A stretch of DNA of 64,000 nucleotides from Sphaerisporangium rufum (GTDB lineage: Bacteria; Actinomycetota; Actinomycetes; Streptosporangiales; Streptosporangiaceae), in the NCBI RefSeq assembly GCF_016863395.1, contig NZ_BOOU01000074.1:24290-88289 (forward strand), read 5' to 3'. The notes below the pieces were generated by a model. The model saw only the letters and a program-made list of their open reading frames with translations. It made no database searches and was not told the origin of the DNA. Positions 1 through 8,730 of the stretch are shown here, in pieces; within the stretch, counting starts at the first letter, position 1, and every line of letters starts with the position of its first letter. Both the position numbers and the translations under genes were made by a program.

Positions 1-102
1 TCGTCGCTCCGGCGGGAGCGGACGGTCGTCCCGCCGGCCGGGCGCGGCTTGTACTCGCCGGGCCCTTGCCCCACTATCGGGGGGTAACTCTCCAGTGGGA
101 AG

Positions 103-122
103 TACGCACTTCAAGGTGCGTA
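103..122. promoter_or_regulatory. inverted repeat upstream of the HxlR gene, candidate operator
   Basis: Perfect 7-bp arms TACGCAC and GTGCGTA are separated by 6 bp and lie about 30 bp before the HxlR start. A direct repeat GTAACTC flanks the dyad at 84-90 and 120-126. HxlR-type regulators bind dyads near their own promoters, so autoregulation is likely. A divergent target could lie before the window. Confidence 0.5.
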
Positions 123-153
123 ACTCCCTCCCCTGTCCGGCAAGGAGCGGCCG

Positions 154-618
154 ATGCCCACGACCACCGCGGCCCAGCGGCGCAACCAGGCGAAGGCGGA
201 GTACGACGCGTTCATCGCGCGGTGCCCGAGCCACCGGCTGCTGGACCGGATCTCCGACAAGTGGGTCGCGCTGATCCTGGCCGCGCTCGGCGGCTCCGGC
301 CCGCTCGGCCCCGGGGACCACGCCGCCGGTGAACCGCGGCCGATGCGCTACTCGGAGCTGGCCCGCAAGCTGGCCGGGGTCAGCCAGAAGATGCTCACCC
401 AGACACTGCGCTCGCTGGAACGGGACGGCCTGGTGTCCCGCACCGTGACACCGACCGTGCCGGTCACCGTCACCTACGAGCTCACCGAGCTCGGCCGCTC
501 GCTCCAGCAGGTGATCCGCGGCCTGAAGGTGTGGGCCGAGGCGCACATGGACGAGGTGGCCGCCCATCGCGAGGAGTACGACTCCCGGCAGGCCGGCGCC
601 CCGGACCGCCGGCCCTGA
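154..618 (+). CDS. HxlR-family winged-helix transcriptional regulator
   Basis: This 154-residue protein has the HxlR layout. A Cys at about residue 24 (ARCPSHRLLD) precedes the helix containing DKWVALIL, then come the recognition region RKLAGVSQKMLTQTLRSLE and the wing around VPVTVTYELTELG. HxlR proteins are cytoplasmic dimers that sense electrophiles or redox stress, often through that conserved Cys, and control reductases or hydrolases. The ATG at 154 follows AAGGAG with about 8 bp spacing. The gene is convergent with the hydrolase at 653, so its target probably lies upstream or elsewhere. A C-terminal tail of about 15 polar residues is unremarkable. Family assignment is firm; the ligand is unknown. 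Confidence 0.9.
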   Translation: MPTTTAAQRRNQAKAEYDAFIARCPSHRLLDRISDKWVALILAALGGSGPLGPGDHAAGEPRPMRYSELARKLAGVSQKMLTQTLRSLERDGLVSRTVTPTVPVTVTYELTELGRSLQQVIRGLKVWAEAHMDEVAAHREEYDSRQAGAPDRRP

Positions 619-619
619 G

Positions 620-646
620 GCGCCGAGCCGGCCCGGCGGCCGGCGC
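620..646. terminator. G+C-rich hairpin between convergent genes
   Basis: GCGCCG-a-GCC at 620-629 pairs with GGCCGGCGC at 638-646, with one bulged base, directly after the HxlR stop codon. It sits between two convergent genes and could terminate both. No U-tract follows, which is usual for actinobacteria. Confidence 0.4.
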
Positions 647-652
647 GGCGGA

Positions 653-1540
653 TCAGAGGTGTTCGGCGAGGAACTCGACGGTGGCGGTGACGGCCTGGCT
701 GACGTAGGGCTCGGCGTCGTACAGGTCGATGTGCCGGTGGGCGTCCAGCCAGACGATCTTCTTGGGGCCGTCCATCCGCTTGTAGGCCTCCTCGGCGCCC
801 TCCGGAGAGCAGAAGCGGTCCACCACGCCGTGCACGATGAGCCCGGGCTTGGGGCCGAGGAAGTCGGCGCCGAGCATGTTGTCCATGGTGACCAGCTCGC
901 GCAGCGAGGCGACCGTCACCTCGTTCGCCCACGACGGCGCGGCCGAGCGCTCGGTGCCGTAGTAGGCGCGCGGCTCGTCGCCGGGCATCGCCGCCGGGCC
1001 GTCGGCGGCCACCGCGGGAAGGTATTCGGGCGCGCCACCCTGGTCCTGGCGTTCGAGGATCTCGGTGAACTCGGTCAGCGCGCCCTGGTAGCCCTGGTCG
1101 GTCATGCCGGACCGCATGGCGTACGGGCTGTTGTACGCGCCGGCGATGCCGGCGAAGACCTTCACCCGCGGGTCGAAGGCGGCGAACCGCAGGGCGTACC
1201 CGGCGCCGAGGCAGACGCCGACCGCGCCGATCCGCGTCCCGTCGACCTCGGGGCGCCCGCGCAGGAACGACACCGCGGCCCGCAGGTCGGCCAGCTTGCC
1301 CTGCGGGTCCTCGTGCCGGCGGGGCGCGCCGCCGGAGGCGCCGAAGTTGCGGTGGTCGAAGGCCAGCGTGACATACCCCGCCTCGGTGAGCCGGGCGGCG
1401 TACCGGCCGGTGACCTGCTCCTTCACCCCGGTGAACGGGCCGGTCAGCACCAGCGCGGGATGCGGCCCGGCCCCGGGCGGCGTCCGGAGGTCGCCGGCCA
1501 GGGTGATCCCGTCGGCGGTGAACTGCACGTCATCGGCCAT
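653..1540 (-). CDS. alpha/beta hydrolase of the dienelactone hydrolase type
   Basis: This 295-residue protein has the alpha/beta-hydrolase order: an oxyanion strand (ALVLTGPFTGVKEQV), HRNFGASGG, the nucleophile elbow GVCLGAG at about residue 130, the acid strand GVVDRFCSPEGAE near 245, and the His in DAHRHIDLYD near 270. The elbow has Cys where Ser is usual, as in dienelactone hydrolases, so a thiol nucleophile is predicted. No signal peptide is seen, so it is cytoplasmic. The ATG at 1540 follows the GA-rich stretch GGGCGGCGAGGG. It is separated by 28 bp from the S9 peptidase and on the same strand. The substrate cannot be told from sequence. Confidence 0.82.
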   Translation of the reverse strand: MADDVQFTADGITLAGDLRTPPGAGPHPALVLTGPFTGVKEQVTGRYAARLTEAGYVTLAFDHRNFGASGGAPRRHEDPQGKLADLRAAVSFLRGRPEVDGTRIGAVGVCLGAGYALRFAAFDPRVKVFAGIAGAYNSPYAMRSGMTDQGYQGALTEFTEILERQDQGGAPEYLPAVAADGPAAMPGDEPRAYYGTERSAAPSWANEVTVASLRELVTMDNMLGADFLGPKPGLIVHGVVDRFCSPEGAEEAYKRMDGPKKIVWLDAHRHIDLYDAEPYVSQAVTATVEFLAEHL

Positions 1541-1568
1541 GCCCGAAGAACCCTCGCCGCCCGCCCGG

Positions 1569-3458
1569 CTATTCCGCCGGGCCGGGCGGATCGGGCGGAT
1601 CGGGCACGGCGGCCGGGCCGGTGGCCCCGAGCGGGCCGGGCGGTGCGGCGAGGCCGGGCGGTGCGGCCAGCCAGCGGCCGAGCCAGGCCGACACCGCGGT
1701 CACGAACTCCGCCTTGTTGGCCTTGCGCAGCGTCTCGTGCCCCTCGTCGTGGAACAGCAGGTAGCGGCACGGCACGCCGCGCGCGGTCGCCGCGGCCACC
1801 ACCTGCTCGGCCTCGTGCACCGGGACGTTGGTGTCCTGCGCTCCGTGCACGACCAGTAGCGGCGCCGCCAGCCGGTCGAACGCGTGGACGGGCGACAGCG
1901 CCCGCAGCAGGTCACGGTCGGCCGCCGGGTCGCCGTACTCGCCGACGGCCGCGGCGGCGATCCACGGCTCGGTGTCCCGGTAGAAGGTCGCGAAGTCCGC
2001 CATGCCGCACACGTCGACGCCGGCGCGGAACAGTTCGGGGTGGGTGACCAGCGCGGCCAGGGTGAGGTATCCGCCGTAGGAGCGGCCCATGCAGGCCAGC
2101 CGGCCGGGGTCGGCCACCCCGGTCTCGACCAGGTGGGCGGCGCAGTCGGCCACGTCGTCGATGGCGTGGAAGCGCAGCGCGTGGTTGTCGGCGTCCTGGA
2201 AGGCCCGCCCGAACCCCGAGGAGCCCCGGACGTTCGGCGCCAGCACGCTCACCCCGTCGGCGAGCAGCCGCTGGAACAGCGGGTTGAACGTGGGCCGCTC
2301 CTGGCTCTCGGGACCGCCGTGCAGCCAGATGGCGGCCGGGCCGGGCCGCGGGCCGGCCCGGTAGAGCCAGCCGGTCAGTTCCAGCCCGTCGCGGGCCGGG
2401 AACCGGACCAGCTCGGCGTCGATCTTCCCGGGCAGCGGCTCGTCGCCGGCCACCGGACGGTAGACCCCGGTCGACAGGTCGCAGACCAGGATCGACGACG
2501 GCACGTCCGGCCGCTCGCCGGAGAGCACCGCGAGCGTGCCGTCGTAGGACATCCGCAGCGAGCCGACCACGTCCAGCGGGGGCGGCGGCAGCGGCCGCGG
2601 CGTCCCGGCGGGCAGGTCGACGATCTCCAGCTCGGAGCGGCCGGCCACGTTCCAGGCCAGCACCGCCACCCGGCCGTCCAGGCTGACCGAGAACCGGTCC
2701 AGCTCGGCGTCGCCGCGTTCGGCGACCACCCGGGGCGGCCCGCCCGCGGGCAGCGCGAGCAGCGCGGTGCGGTCCCGTCCGGCGTTGGAGCGGACGTAGG
2801 CGATCTCGCCGTCCGGGGAGAGCGCCCCGAGGTCGGTGCTGGGCGGCAGCAGCGGCCGTTCCTCGCCGGAGGGCAGGTCGGCCAGGGCCATCTCCCGCTG
2901 GCCGCGCGGCCCGTGGCGCAGCAGCGCCCGGCGGTGGTCCCGGCTGACCGCGGTCGGCCACATCAGCGGGCCGGCGGCGATGACCGAGCGGTGGCCGAGC
3001 CCGGCGTCGACCAGCACCGCCTCGGCCTGCCCGGACGGGCTCAGCTCGGCCAGCAGCAGGGTCGAGCCCTGGCCGGTCCAGCGGACGAAGGCCGCCGACC
3101 CTCCCGAGCCGGCGCCTTCCGGGCCGGCGAGCAGCCGCCGGTCGGTGCCGTCCGGGCGGACGGCCCACACCTGGGTGCGCTCGCCGCCGCCGGGGGCGAC
3201 GAGCACCGCCAGCCAGTGGCCGTCCGGCGACCACAGCACGTCGCGGGCCGGTTCGGGGCCGGTGTCGACCACCCGGGCGGCGCCGGGCGGCCCGGGGGGC
3301 GGGCCGGCCGCGCCGGGCGGCGGCAGCGGCTGGACCCACACGCGGGGCGAGCCGTCGCGGTCGCTGATGTAGGCGACGGCGGCGTTGTCGGGTGAGAGGG
3401 CGGGGGACCGGCAGGTCCAGGCGAGGTCGACGGTCAGACTCCTTGCGCTTGCAGCCAC
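1569..3458 (-). CDS. S9 (prolyl oligopeptidase-type) serine peptidase
   Basis: A beta-propeller of about 370 residues with recurrent SPDG and SLDG turns is followed by a C-terminal alpha/beta-hydrolase domain. Catalytic Ser460 lies in GRSYGGYL, the Asp in GAQDTNVP (about 540) and the His in DEGHETL (about 575). S9 enzymes cleave or transfer short peptides and amides. No ATG exists near the N-terminus. I chose GTG at 3458, which overlaps the end of the preceding amidotransferase gene by 25 bp; the true start could differ by a few codons. Position as third gene behind a ligase fusion and an amidotransferase suggests it trims or recycles their product. About 629 residues, normal for the family. 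Confidence 0.85.
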   Translation of the reverse strand: MAASARSLTVDLAWTCRSPALSPDNAAVAYISDRDGSPRVWVQPLPPPGAAGPPPGPPGAARVVDTGPEPARDVLWSPDGHWLAVLVAPGGGERTQVWAVRPDGTDRRLLAGPEGAGSGGSAAFVRWTGQGSTLLLAELSPSGQAEAVLVDAGLGHRSVIAAGPLMWPTAVSRDHRRALLRHGPRGQREMALADLPSGEERPLLPPSTDLGALSPDGEIAYVRSNAGRDRTALLALPAGGPPRVVAERGDAELDRFSVSLDGRVAVLAWNVAGRSELEIVDLPAGTPRPLPPPPLDVVGSLRMSYDGTLAVLSGERPDVPSSILVCDLSTGVYRPVAGDEPLPGKIDAELVRFPARDGLELTGWLYRAGPRPGPAAIWLHGGPESQERPTFNPLFQRLLADGVSVLAPNVRGSSGFGRAFQDADNHALRFHAIDDVADCAAHLVETGVADPGRLACMGRSYGGYLTLAALVTHPELFRAGVDVCGMADFATFYRDTEPWIAAAAVGEYGDPAADRDLLRALSPVHAFDRLAAPLLVVHGAQDTNVPVHEAEQVVAAATARGVPCRYLLFHDEGHETLRKANKAEFVTAVSAWLGRWLAAPPGLAAPPGPLGATGPAAVPDPPDPPGPAE

Positions 3459-5209
3459 AGTTCCAGGAGTCCAACCTGCCACAAGGCGTTCGCGCCCAGG
3501 GTGGTGCGGTGGTCGTCGGGCGCGGCCAGCAGCCGGTCGACCGCCTCCGGGCGGAACAGGCCGCGCTCGCGGGCCGCCCGCCCGGTGAGCGCGTCGCGGA
3601 CCATCTCCAGGAACGGCCCGTGGATGTGGCGGATCGCCGGGACCGGGAAGTACCCCTTGGGCCGGTCGATGACCTCGTCCGGCACCAGGCCGCGCGCGGC
3701 GGCCTTGAGCACGCCCTTGCCGCCGGAGGCGAGCTTGAGCTCCGGCGGGCACCGGGCGGCCAGCTCGACCAGCTCGTGGTCCAGGAACGGAGTACGGGCC
3801 TCCAGGCCGAACCCCATGGTCATGTTGTCCACCCGCTTGACCGGGTCGTCGACCAGCATGACGGTGGTGTCCAGCCGCAGCACCGCGTCCAGGGCGGTGT
3901 CCGCGCCCGGCGCGGCCAGGTGCTCGCGGACGAAGGCCGCGCTGACGTCGGAGTCCACCAGGTACTCCGGCCCGAGGACGCCGGCCAGGTCGGCGTGCGG
4001 GCGGTCGAAGAAGACCTTGGCGTAGGCGTCCGGCGCGTCGGCCAGGGCGACGTGCTCCAGCGGCGGATACCAGTCGTAGCCGGCGAACACCTCGTCGGCG
4101 CCCTGCCCGGACTGCACCACCTTGACGTGCCGGGACACCTCCTGGGACAGCAGGTGGAAGGCGACGCAGTCGTGGCTGACCATCGGCTCGCTCATCGCGG
4201 CGACCGCGTCGCCGAGGGCGGGCAGCAGGCGCCGGTCGTCCACCATGATGCGGTGGTGGCGGGTGCCGAACCGCCGGGCCACCAGGTCGGAGTAGGCGAA
4301 CTCGTCGCCGGACTCGCCGCCGGCGGCGGAGAAGCCGACGCTGAAGGTGGCCAGGTCGCGCTGCCCCTCCTCGGCGAGCAGCGCGACGATCATGCTGGAG
4401 TCCAGGCCGCCGGACAGCAGCACGCCGACCGGCACGTCGGCCACGGTGCGCCGCCGGACGGCGGTGCGCAGCGCGGCCAGCACGGCGTCGCGCCACTCCC
4501 CCGCCGCCATCGGGTCGCCGGTGCGGGCGAACGGGGGGTTCCAGTAGCGGTCGTCGTGGGTGGTGCCGTCCGGCTCGACGGTCCGCACGGTGGCGGGCGG
4601 CAGCTTCGTCACCCCGGTCAGGATGGTGCGCGGGGAGGGCACCACCGAGTGGAAGGTCATGTAGTGGTGCAGGGCGACCCGGTCGATGTCGGTGCGCACC
4701 CCGCCGCCGGCCAGCAGCGCGGGCAGCGTGGAGGCGAACCGCAGCCGGTCGCCGTCCCGGGTGAGATAGAGGGGTTTGATGCCGAGCCGGTCGCGGCCCA
4801 GGACGAGCCGGCCGGTGTCGCGCTCGGCGATCGCGAAGGCGAACATGCCGTGGAAGCGGTCGACGCAGCGCGGCCCCCAGTGCCGGTAGGCCTTGAGCAG
4901 CACCTCGGTGTCGGAGGTGGAGAAGAACCGGTGGCCCTCCCCGGCCAGTTCGGCGCGCAGCTCGCGGTAGTTGTACAGGCAGCCGTTGAACACGCCGGCC
5001 AGCCCGGCGTCCGGATCGACCATGGGCTGGGCACCGCGCTCGGACAGGTCGATGATCTTCAGGCGGCGGTGCCCGAGCGCGACCGGGCCGAGCGACCACA
5101 GGCCGGTGCCGTCCGGGCCGCGGGCGGCCATCGCCGCCGTCATGCGCTCCACCGCGCCGGCGTCCGCCGCCCGTCCGTCGAAGCGGATCTCCCCGCTGAA
5201 CCCGCACAT
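3434..5209 (-). CDS. asparagine-synthase-like glutamine amidotransferase
   Basis: This 591-residue protein starts MCGFSG, so Cys2 is the N-terminal glutaminase nucleophile. The class II glutaminase domain covers about 1-210 and includes the NGCLYNYRELR region. The synthetase domain has the PPi motif LSGGLDSSM at about 260 and a later GQGADEVFAGY. AsnB-type enzymes use glutamine ammonia and ATP to amidate a carboxylate. The paralogous branch in N-acetylglutaminylglutamine amide synthesis amidates a dipeptide rather than aspartate. The ATG overlaps the upstream fusion gene by one base (TGATG), so the two are translationally coupled. That coupling makes a role in a small-peptide amide pathway more likely than asparagine supply. 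Confidence 0.85.
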   Translation of the reverse strand: MCGFSGEIRFDGRAADAGAVERMTAAMAARGPDGTGLWSLGPVALGHRRLKIIDLSERGAQPMVDPDAGLAGVFNGCLYNYRELRAELAGEGHRFFSTSDTEVLLKAYRHWGPRCVDRFHGMFAFAIAERDTGRLVLGRDRLGIKPLYLTRDGDRLRFASTLPALLAGGGVRTDIDRVALHHYMTFHSVVPSPRTILTGVTKLPPATVRTVEPDGTTHDDRYWNPPFARTGDPMAAGEWRDAVLAALRTAVRRRTVADVPVGVLLSGGLDSSMIVALLAEEGQRDLATFSVGFSAAGGESGDEFAYSDLVARRFGTRHHRIMVDDRRLLPALGDAVAAMSEPMVSHDCVAFHLLSQEVSRHVKVVQSGQGADEVFAGYDWYPPLEHVALADAPDAYAKVFFDRPHADLAGVLGPEYLVDSDVSAAFVREHLAAPGADTALDAVLRLDTTVMLVDDPVKRVDNMTMGFGLEARTPFLDHELVELAARCPPELKLASGGKGVLKAAARGLVPDEVIDRPKGYFPVPAIRHIHGPFLEMVRDALTGRAARERGLFRPEAVDRLLAAPDDHRTTLGANALWQVGLLELWLQAQGV

Positions 5210-7737
5210 CAGGCCGTCTCCTTCATCAGCCAGGTATCTTTCGCCCCGCCGCCCTGCGACGAGTTGACGATCATGCTTCCGTAGGGGGCCACCCGGCTCA
5301 GGGCGGCGGGCGGGACGACCGGGCGGCCGCTCATGAAGACGAAGGCCCGCAGGTCCAGCATGTGCGGGCGCATCCGCTCGCCGTCGAAGGTCGGGTGGGT
5401 GGACAGCGCGACGGTCTCCTGGGCGACCCACCGCTCCGGCGCGGCCAGGATGTCCCGGCGCACCTGCTCCAGGTCGCGGGGCGAGGCGTCCTGCCCGATG
5501 GTGACACCGGCGCCGCCGAAGCCGTCGACCGGCTTGACGACCAGCTCGGCCAGCCGGTCCAGCACCTCCTCGCGGTCCTCCGCCTCCCGGCACAGGTAGG
5601 TGGGGACGTTGGCCAGCAACGGCCGCTCCCCCAGGTAGTACTCGATCAGCCGGGGCACGTAGCGGTAGACGCTCTTGTCGTCGGCGACGCCGTTGCCGGG
5701 CGCGTTGGCCAGGGTCAGCGTGCCGCGCTCGACCGCGTTCAGCAGGCCGGGGCCCACCGGGGCGGCCAGCAGGTCGTCCTCGTCGATCCGCCGGTACAGC
5801 ACGTCCAGCCGTCGGCCGCCCGCGCTGACCACACCGTCGCGCACCGTCAGGTCTCCGGGTTCGACCAACGGCACGCCCATCTGCTCGGCCAGCGTGCGGT
5901 GCTCGTAGTGCGCGGGGTCGGCGGACCCGGAGGTGAGCACGGCCAGCGCCGGATCGGCGACCGGGGACGCGGCCAGCAGCGCCTCGCGCAGCGCCTCGGC
6001 CACCCCGTCCGGCGCCGCGACCGCGGAGCGGTCCAGCTCGGGGAGCACCTGCTCGGCCATCCGCCGGTTGGCCACCGCGTAGGCGATTCCGGACGGCACC
6101 CGGGCGTTGTCCTCCAGGACGACCCAGCGGCCGGCGCCGTCCCGGGCCACGTCCAGGCCGGCGACCGAGCACCGGACCGCGCCGCCGTGCACCCGCCAGC
6201 CGGCCGGCCGGTAGCCGGGGGCCTCGTCCACCACCCAGGCGGGCAGCACCCGCTCCTTGATCGCTTCGCGCCGGCCGTAGACGTCGCGCAGGAACGCCTC
6301 CAGGGCGCGCACCCGCTGCGGCATGCCCTCCCGGATCTTGGCCCAGTCGTCGGCGGCGATGATCCGGGGTACCAGGTCCACCGGCAGCTTGCGAGTGCCC
6401 TCCTCGGTGCCCTCGGGCTGCTCGGTGCCGGGCAGGTCGAACGTCATGCCGGTGTCGCGCATGTAGGCGTCGCGCAGCTCGCCGCGCCGGCGCAGCTCGG
6501 CCGGGCCGAGCCGGTCGAGCACCTTGAACACCGGGCGGTAGGGCTCGCGGACGATCCGCTCGATGACCACCTCGTCCTGCACCGCCTCGTAGTCGCGCAG
6601 CAGCCCGGCCTCCGGCCCGCCGAACATGGCCCGCGGCCCGTCGGCCCGGGTGGCGGTGACCAGCGCGTCCACCACGTCGGCCAGGCTGCCGCCGGCCTCG
6701 ACGATCCGCCGCTGCGCGGCGGCCGAGCTGCCGCGGCGCAACGCGTCGGCGGTCAGGTCCTCGACCAGCTCCAGGTCGCCGGTCGCCGTCAGCTCCGGGC
6801 GCAGGCCGTCGATCAGCCGGTGCAGGACGTCGGCCGCGGGCATCGCGGTGCCGGCCACCGGGTCGACCAGCGTGCCCTCCAGCCCGGACCGGGCGGCGCG
6901 CCAGGTCGCGGCCCGTACCAGCTCCATCGACACCACCGGCGCCGGGCGGTCCTCCTCGATCGCGTGCAGCTCGCGCAGCACGATGGCGCGGAACAGCCCG
7001 GCCAGCAGCACGACGTCCTCGACCCGCGGGCAGGCGTCGCACATGCGCAGCTCCACCGTGGGCACGTGCGCGGACGGCCGGACATCGAAGTAGATCATGC
7101 CGGGGTCGCTGATCACCCCGGCGGCGATCAGGCCGTCGACCATCCGGTCGTAGTCGGCGGCGGTGGCGAAGGGGCCCACCGGGCCGGTGGTCGGCCAGCG
7201 CTGCCAGACCAGGGTGCGCGAGCTGGCGTACCCGGTGTCGGCGCCCGACCAGTAGGGGGAACTGGCGCTGATCGCGAGCAGCGGCGGCAGCCAGGGGGCG
7301 ACCCGGTGCGCCACCTGCACGGCCAGGTCGCGGTCGGCGACGTCGACGTGCATCTGCGCGCCGCAGATCAGCTGCTCGCGGGTCAGCAGCTGGTAGTCCT
7401 CCAGCATCTGCTCGTAGCGCGCGTCCGGTGAGATCTCCAGCGCCGCCGGGTCGACCAGCGGGACGGTCCCGGCGGCCACGATGCCGACGCCCTGGGCGTC
7501 GGCGGCCGACACCACCGCCCGGCGCAGCGCGGTCAGGTCGTGCCCGAGGTCCTCCAGCCGCACGTAGGGCCGGCTGTTCGCCTCCACCACCGAACGCTGC
7601 AACTCCTGGGTGAAACGGTCGTCCGGCAACGCCTCCAGCAGCTTCCCGGCGCGGGGCACCAGCCGGCGCGTCTGGAGATCCACGACGTGGAACTCCTCCT
7701 CGACGCCGACGGCGACCGATTCCGCGAGACCCGTCAT
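5209..7737 (-). CDS. fusion of GCS2-type gamma-glutamyl ligase and circularly permuted ATP-grasp ligase
   Basis: This 842-residue protein has two catalytic halves. Residues 1 to about 370 match the YbdK/GCS2 carboxylate-amine ligase family (GVEEEFHVVD at the start, GAQMHVDVAD, then SASSPYWSG). Residues about 385 to 840 match circularly permuted type-2 ATP-grasp enzymes (AWVVDEAPGY, VLEDNARVPSG, VVKPVDGFGGAGV, NSSQGGGAKDTW at the end). This ATP-grasp fold is related to glutathionylspermidine synthase. Both halves would form amide bonds using ATP. The ATG at 7737 follows AAGGA by 7 bp; an in-frame ATG at 7755 is less well placed. It lies 153 bp after potC. Activity is known for the families; the substrates here are unknown. 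Confidence 0.85.
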   Translation of the reverse strand: MTGLAESVAVGVEEEFHVVDLQTRRLVPRAGKLLEALPDDRFTQELQRSVVEANSRPYVRLEDLGHDLTALRRAVVSAADAQGVGIVAAGTVPLVDPAALEISPDARYEQMLEDYQLLTREQLICGAQMHVDVADRDLAVQVAHRVAPWLPPLLAISASSPYWSGADTGYASSRTLVWQRWPTTGPVGPFATAADYDRMVDGLIAAGVISDPGMIYFDVRPSAHVPTVELRMCDACPRVEDVVLLAGLFRAIVLRELHAIEEDRPAPVVSMELVRAATWRAARSGLEGTLVDPVAGTAMPAADVLHRLIDGLRPELTATGDLELVEDLTADALRRGSSAAAQRRIVEAGGSLADVVDALVTATRADGPRAMFGGPEAGLLRDYEAVQDEVVIERIVREPYRPVFKVLDRLGPAELRRRGELRDAYMRDTGMTFDLPGTEQPEGTEEGTRKLPVDLVPRIIAADDWAKIREGMPQRVRALEAFLRDVYGRREAIKERVLPAWVVDEAPGYRPAGWRVHGGAVRCSVAGLDVARDGAGRWVVLEDNARVPSGIAYAVANRRMAEQVLPELDRSAVAAPDGVAEALREALLAASPVADPALAVLTSGSADPAHYEHRTLAEQMGVPLVEPGDLTVRDGVVSAGGRRLDVLYRRIDEDDLLAAPVGPGLLNAVERGTLTLANAPGNGVADDKSVYRYVPRLIEYYLGERPLLANVPTYLCREAEDREEVLDRLAELVVKPVDGFGGAGVTIGQDASPRDLEQVRRDILAAPERWVAQETVALSTHPTFDGERMRPHMLDLRAFVFMSGRPVVPPAALSRVAPYGSMIVNSSQGGGAKDTWLMKETA

Positions 7738-7890
7738 CGCACCATCCTTGTCCAAAGGCGTTGTTTCCCGGCCTCTGCCCCGAAACGGCGCTGTTGCACG
7801 TCACAATGACCATGACCCCATGGTGAAATGCCCGGTGGAGGGGTGGTACGCGCCCGGCGGCGTGCGACGCGTTCTCCGGACGCCGGCGGG

Positions 7891-8730
7891 TCAGCCGCGG
7901 CGGCGCCGGCCGGCCACCGCGTTGAGCACCGCGACCAGGACCCCGATGCCGAAGATGATGGTGCCGAGCACGTTGACCTGCGGCGGCACCCCGATCCGGA
8001 CCGCACCGTAGATCCACAGCGGGAAGGTGACGGTCGCCCCGCCGGTGAACTGGGTGATGACGAAGTCGTCGATGGACAGCGCGAACGCCAGCAGCGCGCC
8101 GGCCAGCACGCCGGGCAGGATCATCGGGAAGGTGACCCGCCAGAAGGCGGCCCAGGCGGAGGCACCCAGGTCGCGGGCCGCCTCCTCCACCGCCGGGTCC
8201 ATGCCGGCCACCCGGGCGCGCACGGTGACCGCGACGAACGACACCGAGAACAGCACGTGGGCGAGCACGATCGTGCCGAAGCCGGTGGGCACGCCGAGGC
8301 TGACGAACAGCGACAGCAGCGACGCGCCCATCACGATCTCCGGTGCGGAGATCGCGGCGAACATCATCAGATCGGTGCCGCCCTGGCCGCGGAACCGGTA
8401 ACGGCCGAGCGCGACGCCCATCCCGGTGCCGAGCGCGGTGGCCACCACGGTGGCGATGGCCGCGATCTCCAGCGAGTTCACCACCGCGGCGGTGAGGTCG
8501 GGGTAGTCGCCCAGCCGGCCCCACCACCGGGTGGTGAACCCCTGCCAGCTGACGTTGGACTTGCTGCGCGTGTCGTTGAAGCCGAAGGCGATCATCACCG
8601 CGACCGGTGCCAGCAGCCAGGCCAGCACCAGCCAGGTGTAGGCGCGCAGCAGCCGGTCACCCCACCGGGGCCGGCGGCGGCCCCGGTGGGGTGGCGCGGC
8701 GGCGTCCGGGCCGGCGGCCGCCGAGGTCAT
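7891..8730 (-). CDS. potC: polyamine ABC transporter permease PotC
   Basis: This 279-residue inner-membrane protein has about six transmembrane segments. The EAA loop reads EEAARDLGASAWAAFWRVTFP, typical of binding-protein-dependent permeases, and contacts the PotA ATPase. A basic, Arg-rich N-terminus (RGRRRPRWGDRLLRAY) fits cytosolic orientation. The ATG at 8730 overlaps the potB stop by 4 bp (ATGA). The gene is last in potA-potD-potB-potC. It matches the spermidine/putrescine PotC subfamily in length and motifs; which polyamine it carries is not visible. Confidence 0.88.
   Translation of the reverse strand: MTSAAAGPDAAAPPHRGRRRPRWGDRLLRAYTWLVLAWLLAPVAVMIAFGFNDTRSKSNVSWQGFTTRWWGRLGDYPDLTAAVVNSLEIAAIATVVATALGTGMGVALGRYRFRGQGGTDLMMFAAISAPEIVMGASLLSLFVSLGVPTGFGTIVLAHVLFSVSFVAVTVRARVAGMDPAVEEAARDLGASAWAAFWRVTFPMILPGVLAGALLAFALSIDDFVITQFTGGATVTFPLWIYGAVRIGVPPQVNVLGTIIFGIGVLVAVLNAVAGRRRRG

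Noticed and set aside
659..2047. Large plus-strand frames over the hydrolase and S9 genes
   Set aside because: They are mirror frames of the minus-strand genes, with composition typical of G+C-rich shadows and no homology or ribosome site.
3459..5207. A long minus-strand frame continuous with the S9 peptidase and overlapping the amidotransferase
   Set aside because: The upstream part is Arg/Pro/Ala-rich with no family motifs and is a shadow of the amidotransferase frame, which has an intact MCGFSG start.
5210..8527. A long frame upstream of and in phase with the amidotransferase
   Set aside because: It is the shadow of the ligase fusion and part of potC; the real amidotransferase begins at 5209.
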